A program made the position numbers and the translations under genes. Below the pieces are notes generated by a model. The model worked only from the letters and a program-made list of their open reading frames with translations. It did no database searches and was not told the DNA's origin. A stretch of DNA of 64,000 nucleotides from Antedon mediterranea (Eukaryota; Echinodermata; Crinoidea; Comatulida; Antedonidae): assembly GCF_964355755.1 (NCBI RefSeq), contig NC_092674.1:9551001-9615000 (forward strand). Direction: 5' to 3'. This document shows positions 29,401-38,400 of the stretch, piece after piece; the stretch's first letter is position 1, and the number at the start of each line of letters is the position of its first letter.

Positions 29401-32400
29401 TGATAAATCTTCGATGTTAATTGTTATGATTAGCTGTAACGTTTTTTTTATAAACATTATTTAATTATATTTCATTCATTACTAAAAGGTAAAAATATGA
29501 TTAACTAATGAAAAAGAAAGATTTCTGTTCGTACTAGGGAGCTTTTGATTTGTGACAGTCATGTTCGTTGATTGTGCGCATGCGGGATTTTGGGATGCGT
29601 GTCCTCACTGCGACACAGGTCCAGGCGATTACTGTACCATCATCGCAAATCGATAGCTCCCTATTGTCATTTAGGTTCTGGTTTTTGTAAACATTTTTTA
29701 TAAAAGCTTTTTATTTTTCTACTGTATTGTTAACAAATAAAAGGGGTTAATAAATACAAAGACATCTTATTATTCAATAAATTTAGTATGTCATTGAAAC
29801 TCATCAAAACAAATCATAAAAAAAAAATCAATATCTATCTCTTTTCTTGCAGGAATTGGATATGCAATGGTGTGTATCTCCGGCATTGTTACCGTATATT
29901 ACAATCTGGTTCTAGCCTGGGCGTTATTTTTCTTCTTCAAATCTTTCACAAAAGATTTGCCGTGGAAGGGCTGTGAAAACACTTGGAACACAGATGCCTG
30001 TGGGTATGCTAATGGCACCATTGGTATCAACTCTGACAATGAAACGGTGTTGATTTCAAATATATCGACCATTCCTGCTGAAGAATATTGGAAGTAAGTA
30101 AATTAATATATGATTTATCGTCCAAATTCATTTCAAAGATTTATATTTAACAGAGTGATTTCTATTTTACATATTTTAACATATGTAGAGTACATTTAAT
30201 AATCTGAAATTCATGCCTGTAGCTAAGCTTTAGTACAAACTCACTGTAAGTGTAAGAGTATCGGTGTTAATTAAACAGCCAGGCAGATGCATGTGTGCCT
30301 AGTATTCTTCTAAAAGATAATCTCCCAAACATTATGGAAAAATGTGGAATTAACTCCATATGAAATGCTTGTGAGTAGCCACTCGGAATAGTAACCCCTC
30401 ATGAGTAATTGCTTGTGAGTATCTGCTCGTGGGTAACTGCTCGTGGGTAACTGCTCGTGAGTAACTGCTCGGGAGTAACTGCTCGTGTGTAACCGCTCGT
30501 GTGTAACTCCTCTTAACTCAAAAGTGACTTGAGCAGCTCCTCTGCATAGACTACATGGTGTGATTGTTAAAGTTGACCACCATATTGACAGATAGATTCT
30601 ATTTATCCTAAAAAACCTTTTTTTTCACTTTAAGGAATGAAGTTTTGCAAGTTAGTCCTGGTATTGATGACATGGGGAGTATGAGGTGGCAGTTAGCAGC
30701 CTGTCTTTTTTTAGCCTGGGTGATTGTCTACTGTTGTATATTTAAAGGCGTTAAATCTTCAGGAAAGGTAAATGTTGGTTTTTTTTTACCATTATTGTGG
30801 AATTATGTTTCTCCTTGCAAATCACTTGACTGAACTATAGCCGTACATAATAAAATTCGCAATTAGCGTTCGGAAGCAAATCATTAAGATTGTCAACTAT
30901 CACAAACAAACGGAAACCCCAACAAAAGGTATCCATCAATTGAATGACTACCGTAATTGCAGATTCTATTATGGAATTGTTTACAGAGCACACTGTAGGC
31001 TCATCAGTTCAGTAAATGTTATTGCAGATTGTTTAACGTACAGAAAATGTTTTAAACATTTATAAGAACTTGTTACTTGGGGTTTCCATAACAAAGTTAT
31101 AGTGATAGTTGTAGGGATAGCCCAACACAGTAATAAATGAAATGAATTGAAATAAACCAGAACGCCTCTATGGGGTTTTATTTAGTTCACACTATCCAAA
31201 TGATTGTGTTCCACGTAATCCTAATAACTTTGTATGTGGATTTAAGTCATATTTAAAAATTCTGAACATCATGTAAATTTTTTTTTCATTTTTATAAATT
31301 GTAATATGATGTCGTAAATTTTAGGTTGGGACTTCTGGCTTACAAGCTTCATAGTCTCTTTAGAAGCCCCAGACGTTTAAAACATATATAAATGAAATAT
31401 GAATGCATAATTTTTTCTTATTTTATTTTCTTATTTTATTTATAATCATTTCTACAGAACCAATTCAGATTGTATGTATTGAAAGTATAATGTTTAATCT
31501 TGACAGGTTGTGTATTTTACTGCAACATTTCCATATGTTGTGCTTACAATTCTTCTGATACGTGGACTGACGCTGGAAGGCGCATGGGATGGAATCTACT
31601 TTTATTTGAAGCCAAACTGGGAAACTTTAAAAGATGCAAAGGTTTGTTGTTTCTCTACAAGGTATCACAATGGAGGGGTGTCACTTTGGGATAGTAGTAG
31701 TCAATTTGAATAAAGGAGTATGACTTTGATGGTAAAGAAATCGTATTCACTCATAATTTTATAAATTTATATTGTTTGAAAGTACTTGTTTCAATTTGCG
31801 ATTTTAAAACTGTTCTAAAATCCTGTCGTCGATTTCCGCATGTTGAAATCCTCATCGGAAAAAATCCCATACGCTTTTTTTGTTGTATGTTATCAAACTT
31901 TAGACGAGCTTCAATTTGATACGTAAATCGTCTTCTATAAATAAGTTTTTCGTTACTTTTTGAATCACTGTTTATAGAAAAATATTATTATGGATTTTAA
32001 AATTATATTATAGTTAAATCTACATTGAATATGATAAAGCATAACCGCCTATTCTTTTGTAAGTGGGTTCGTGCCAGCATACAAGCCAGATATGAACAAT
32101 GGATCTCCTTGCCAGAGATAGCAGAGATGTGGTTGATCCATCAGAAATTCCTTTGATCATTTCATGTATTGTGAAAAGCCATTCTTTGAGTTCATTAGTG
32201 TCCCTACTCAAGGCAATATGTGCCTTCCTGTGATGTCCCTGTTATATAAGCTGTCATGAGACTTGGGGACAAATCTAGGCTGTTGCAGTTTATAAGCCAG
32301 GGATGAAATCTTATCCATGGGAACAATGCAAAATAGCACATCAGTCAACATGCATGAATGAAGACTTAGGAGACTTTATACAGCACAGCCAAATCACAAT

Positions 32401-35400
32401 GGGTGCTATGCAAAATACATCTAAACATAGAGGGCGTTATTTACAAATATTGGAACTGAGCGAAATATAAATGCAGAGCGACTGAGGGCGTGCTAAATAA
32501 TATTTCATCTCATATTAGGTTTCTACTTTTATAAGCTGAGATTCCACTATTATTTTTTTTCCTCTTTGTATTATGCTTATTTATGTATAATTAATAGTTT
32601 ATTAATAGTTTATTAATAATAAGTGTTTATGAATGGCAATAAAGAAAGACGTGACTTTTAACATAATAAACATTTGTGAGGTCACCAATATACCAATTTT
32701 CCTGAATATCGGGCATTTTGTGTAAGTATATACCAACAACTACTAAAAATTCAGGACGGTAACTTAAAATTTGTGTCGCACTGTCTGTGTCCTGCAAACA
32801 GAAGGAAAAAGCAAGTACTATATGGCAACATTATATTTCGGCAAGTACAAAATCTATAGTGCCTTTATGGTGAATTATGCGGTAAGCTAGGCATTAGCCA
32901 ATGTCTCTGGAAATGTGTGGCAATATTATTTTTGGCCTTTTTTAGTTTACAGTAACCAAAAGGGGCATTAGTACTAGATTCTCAATGTTAATTTATAAAT
33001 ACAATATAATAACTGATAGTGCACATAAATTATACCAGTTTCAAAATAATTTCTTTCCCGAGGATTTTTTATGCTTATTTTTTAGGGAATTCTTTATTTT
33101 TCAAAAATTTAATTTCTATGACTCGGATGTGTGCATAATAACAGATGTGTTGACATTATTTTGTTTTGTGCATTCATAGCATACACCATTGGTAACCAAT
33201 TGAATTTACTTCCCGTCATTTAGTTACTGGAACGTTCCACAACTAGTTCTACCCAGTTCTTTTCAGTTCTTTCCTCATTTTGTTTTGTCAAAGTTGACAC
33301 AACCTCTTCTGGAAATCAGGTGTTATCTTTTTGTCATGAAAATGTTAGTTAATGTTTGTGATTACCTGGGGTTCTGGCACAATTAAGTTCAGGTGCGTGC
33401 ATTCCTAGTGTCCAATCATATGTTGTCAATTTCCACATTATTAAATCTTAGCCCTTGCTAATCCGAAAGCACTAAATTTAGATATTGTCACCCTCTGTTT
33501 TCTCAGTTTCTGTTTTTTTTAAACATAGGATTTCCGCTTCAGATTAATTATTTTCTAAATTAATATGGAAAACTTGAATTTGAAGAGAAACTAGGACTTT
33601 AGAAGACAAACCAATCCCATCATAAATTGTAGAAAAGACAGGGTTTTCTCAGGTGGAACCAATGACGTTTAGATTTAAAATATAGACTTGTACGTATATA
33701 ATTATGAACTACTTTTTAATATCTAATTTAGTTTATTAATATTGTTAAGTTTTCTCTGCACTATCCAACTTTATGTGACTAAAAAAAATGTGCACATAAT
33801 ATATGGACATGATGTGATGTCGTATCACTATCATATTTAGGCACATCACAATTTTTATTTTAGAACAAGTTTGATAGTATAGACAAAGCTTTAAAATGTT
33901 CTTTTGTTATACTAATACTCTGAATCTGAGGACTGTAGGTCCAACACACACAACACAACCTACAATTGTTTCTGATTAATATGATAATTTTAACTTGGAA
34001 CTTGAACCCCTTCAAACCTAAATGAGAATTGACATATAGTCATATAGTTTGTTATTGAACAACATGGCACCAAACATTTGAAGCAGTAAAGCATAGCGAC
34101 CTATCGGAGCATACTTAAAAACCAATCTAATTATTTTTTTTAATTGTATTATTTAAGGTTGAAGACATTGCCTAGACAAGTACTGCTACAAATAAATAAA
34201 TTTAGTATTATTATACAAGAAAGAATTTAAAGAAAAACGGAATTAAATGTGTTTTTTTTTTTAATGTGGTCAAGATTGTTTTTGATAAAATCTGGGCATA
34301 GAGGTTATTTAAAAATATAAATCACAACCTCAAAATGATATCCAATCTAAAAAAACATCACCATATGATATTTATTCGAATAAAGAGCGCCCTTCCCTAA
34401 ATATGGGCATAGCCTCCCTCCACAGCATTTATTTTTTCCTTGAATGAACGACCTGCCACATTTCTATTTTTTGTAAAATTTATTGACTGCATTTTACTAA
34501 GCATATCTGCCCCATCCTGCTGAAAATCACCCTGAACAGTAAATGCCCAGGGGAATATAAATATGGTCGTGTTTTTTAAAATAATGATCATTTCTCTATT
34601 TTTTTTTTTGTTTAAACAAATGTTTAGGTTTGGAATGACGCTGCCACGCAGATATTTTATTCGCTCGGACCGGCTTGGGGAGGCATTCTGACATTCGCAA
34701 GTTTCAACAAGTTCCACCACAATTGCTATAGGTGTGTTACGTTTCTCGGGGTTTATATTGATTCAGGGATGGGAATTTTAAGTAATGCCTTATGAACTTT
34801 ATTTCATATACTGTATAAGACAATAATGTACGTTTAATGGATTAGCCAATACATTTTTTTTTGTATATTGTTAGTACAGTGTTTGTACACTCCTCAACTG
34901 TGTTGTAATTAATTAAGTTTATTATCTGATTATCTTTTTATTGTCATCCAATAGTTTGCTCATTTGCATGGCACAATTTGTATGATATATTTCGCTTTTG
35001 CCCTTCCATTTGCATTTTGTTCCATGTATAAGTGAACAATTTGAATTTTTACTGCACATAAATCTAAATTAAAAATGCTTTTTATTAATTATTTTATTTA
35101 TTCAATTAAATTCAAAATTATTTTTGCTGTGTCCATTTCAAAGCTTTTACAGAGGCAAATTATTATCTATAAAATTTTAAATTTAATTACGTTATTCCAT
35201 ATTAAATCTAATATAAGCAAAACTTTTTCCTCAAATTTAAATACAATTTAACTGTTTTTTTTTTTGTAATGAATATGGCCTGACTGTCACTGCATTCCTA
35301 TGCATCTTTTTAGTGACTCTTTAGTATCATCAGTTTTGCATGATAATTCGTAGCTTTTATGCATGATACAGTTGCTTGTTATTATGAAATTGCTATATTG

Positions 35401-38400
35401 CTGTTATATGATTTTCATATTCACCAATTTTATCTTTATCCACTCCTTGTTTGTTGTCTTTCATACCCCCTAAAAACAAAGCTTAAATGCACAATTGGCA
35501 AAAAAATAAATAAATAAATGAAATTATCGTAGTACCCCACCCTTCCAACGTTCCCATTGTCAGCGTCTCAACCCAATTACTGAAACATAAAAAATAAAAT
35601 TAAGACTCTTTACAAAATTTGTAAGGAGTTAGCAACAAAAGCATGTTGCTTAGGTGGTATATACTAACGTTTTGAAATAGTGCATATTCTCACTTTTTAG
35701 TCACCGTCATAATAACGATAAACATAGCAATTTGAAATTGTTAAACAATTTGTATTATAATATTGATTGATAATTGACATTTTTTCCAGTGGAGACTCGG
35801 ACAATGTTGCGGCAGATACTCTGTTTAATTCTTCATGATTGTATATTTTTTTCATTTACCTCTTTCTTTATCCTAATGATCAAATTAAAAGATAAATGAC
35901 CAAAATTTTCCATCAAAATTCACCAACACATTCTCAATTACATTTCTTCACCATTTTATATCGACTATGTTGTTAATCCTTTTAAACATTTAAAATAATT
36001 TTTATCAAAATAAACTAAATAAAATTGTGAAATAAAACAATTTAATAATAAATAAATTAAAATAATTGTTTAAAATAGTTTGAATACATTTTAAATATAA
36101 ACTAAAACAAGTTTGAAACCATTTACAATTTCAAATAAACAAAATTTAAAATGTTACTTGTTGAAATAGTAATACATTATTTATAATATATATAATAATA
36201 AAAAAATAATTTTTTTAAAAAATTAAATTATTTTAAGAAACATTTGTAATTTAGGAAAAATAGAAATTCTCTTAAATTTTGGCATTGGCCTTGTTTTCTC
36301 ATGTCTCATGCGTAAATTATAGTTTAATTTAAAATTTGTAATTGGGAAAAAATTTGTCAAAATGTGACAGCTAGCCATCACCTCTGGGCCAGCCATCACC
36401 TCTGGGCCAGCGCCCATCTTTGCCTTCCAGGTAGATTACATTTCTTCTTCCTTACAGAGATGCGCTGGTAGTTCCATTGATCAACTGTTTTACGAGTTTC
36501 TACGCTGGATTCGTTGTGTTCTCAACACTAGGTTTTATGTCTTACAAGACTGGCATTCCCATCCAGAATGTCTCTACAACGGGTGCGTGTGCCACGTTAT
36601 GCTTGATTGATTCCAGCTTGGGTTAAAGCGTGGCAGACAATCGGTCGCCGCCGCAATTGAAAAATCCCATGGAGTCAGCAAGTTCAACATTCGTTCATTA
36701 TGAGTTTTAAAAGCCCTTTATCTCTGTTTATTGGTAACAATTACTAAAGGAATACATTTCTAAATGCATTCTTTCAGTATAGTAGTTTAGTTCTTAATAT
36801 TCCCACTTTGCCTTCAAATACAAAAACCAAAAAAAAGGGGTAATTTACTCAAATTGATGAGGATGTGCGTGTTGTGTTTTTCCCTTGATTTTCTACCAAA
36901 TCATCGCCATTAGAATACAGTTTACGTTTGCTTTGTGGGAAGGGGGTTTTGATAGAACACCAACGTCGTCGATGAAGATCAACGCCCATCATCGCCTGAT
37001 AATAATTTATTTAATTAGTAAACTAGGCTATTTATAATAATCTGTATAGTATATATATTATGACAAATTGTAATTTAATAAAGTTTAGTTTTACTAATAT
37101 TATTGTATATTATATTATTATTATTTTGTCTGTTTATCAGTACCAGAAAAATGTAAGTATTTTATTTATATATATAACATTTTGCTGTCTAGTTGAAACA
37201 TTTGTTCATTTGGAATCTTTGTTTTTTCGATTTTTTGCAGGGCCTGATCTGGTCTTTATCACTTATCCTGAAGCTATTGCCCAGATGCCTGTGGCTCCAC
37301 TCTGGGCATTCCTTTTCTTTTTCATGCTGTTCCTTGTTGGTTTAGATACGCAGGTAAAAGTTTTATTTTTGCTTTTATCTATTACCCCTTATAACAAACC
37401 TGTGTCGTGTCCAGATAAATTTCCTTTCCACAACTGATTCATTAACCCGAAAGTGGCATGGGTTGCGTGTATTTACACTGCAAAATATCAACCTGTGTAA
37501 ATGTTATAGGTCAATCGAAATATCGCCCTCTCACGCATGAAGAGACACCCTAGTAACGGTCTGCTCATTATACCTCCCACAATTTTGTTTTATGGCAATA
37601 TACACAAAAATTAAGTCTACTCGTGAAGAATAATATCTTGAAATAAAATTGAATAACAAATAACAATAAGTTTTATTTATTAAATAAGCGAATAAACAAA
37701 ATCAATCTTATATTAATTGTATGTAAATTAAATACTATAGTAAGCGAGGATAGTAAACAAACGGGTAAAGATACGCTGAGCGTTTTACATCGCAAACACA
37801 GGTTCATCCCGGGTGCGTCCCGGGTGCGTCCTGGGTTGACTCGACGCTGAATACATTTTTCATCACTTCGGGTAACTTTTTATGTCGTTCACATTGGCCT
37901 GTATTTCCGCATTTCTGCGTCCCAGGTACGACTAGGGTTATACAATTCCGGATCAACTACGCTATTTTACTGGAGGTGTAAAAGGTGTATTACACATCAA
38001 AGAGTATAAAGCCTTGTCTACACTTGCAAGCTATTGTTTGTAAACCTCAAGATGGCGTTAATCAGTAGGGTTTGTTATAATATCTTACCTATTTTTTCTT
38101 CCAGTTTGGTATGTCGGAGACATTTATCTGTGGAATTGTTGACGAGTTCCCCAAATACCTGCGCCCACACAAGTCTTTGTTTTCGCTGGCCGTGTGCGTG
38201 ATGTGTTTTCTGCTCGGTCTGCCGTTGTGTATGGAAGGAGGAATCTACGTATTTGAGCTGATTAACTGGTACTGTTGTTGGCTGTCCTTGATGCTGGTTG
38301 GAATGTTTGAATGTCTGGTGATAGGATGGATATATGGTACGTATTCAACAATGTTCTTAACTTTTAATTTATGTACTACTTGGAGGTCAAGAAAATGCCC

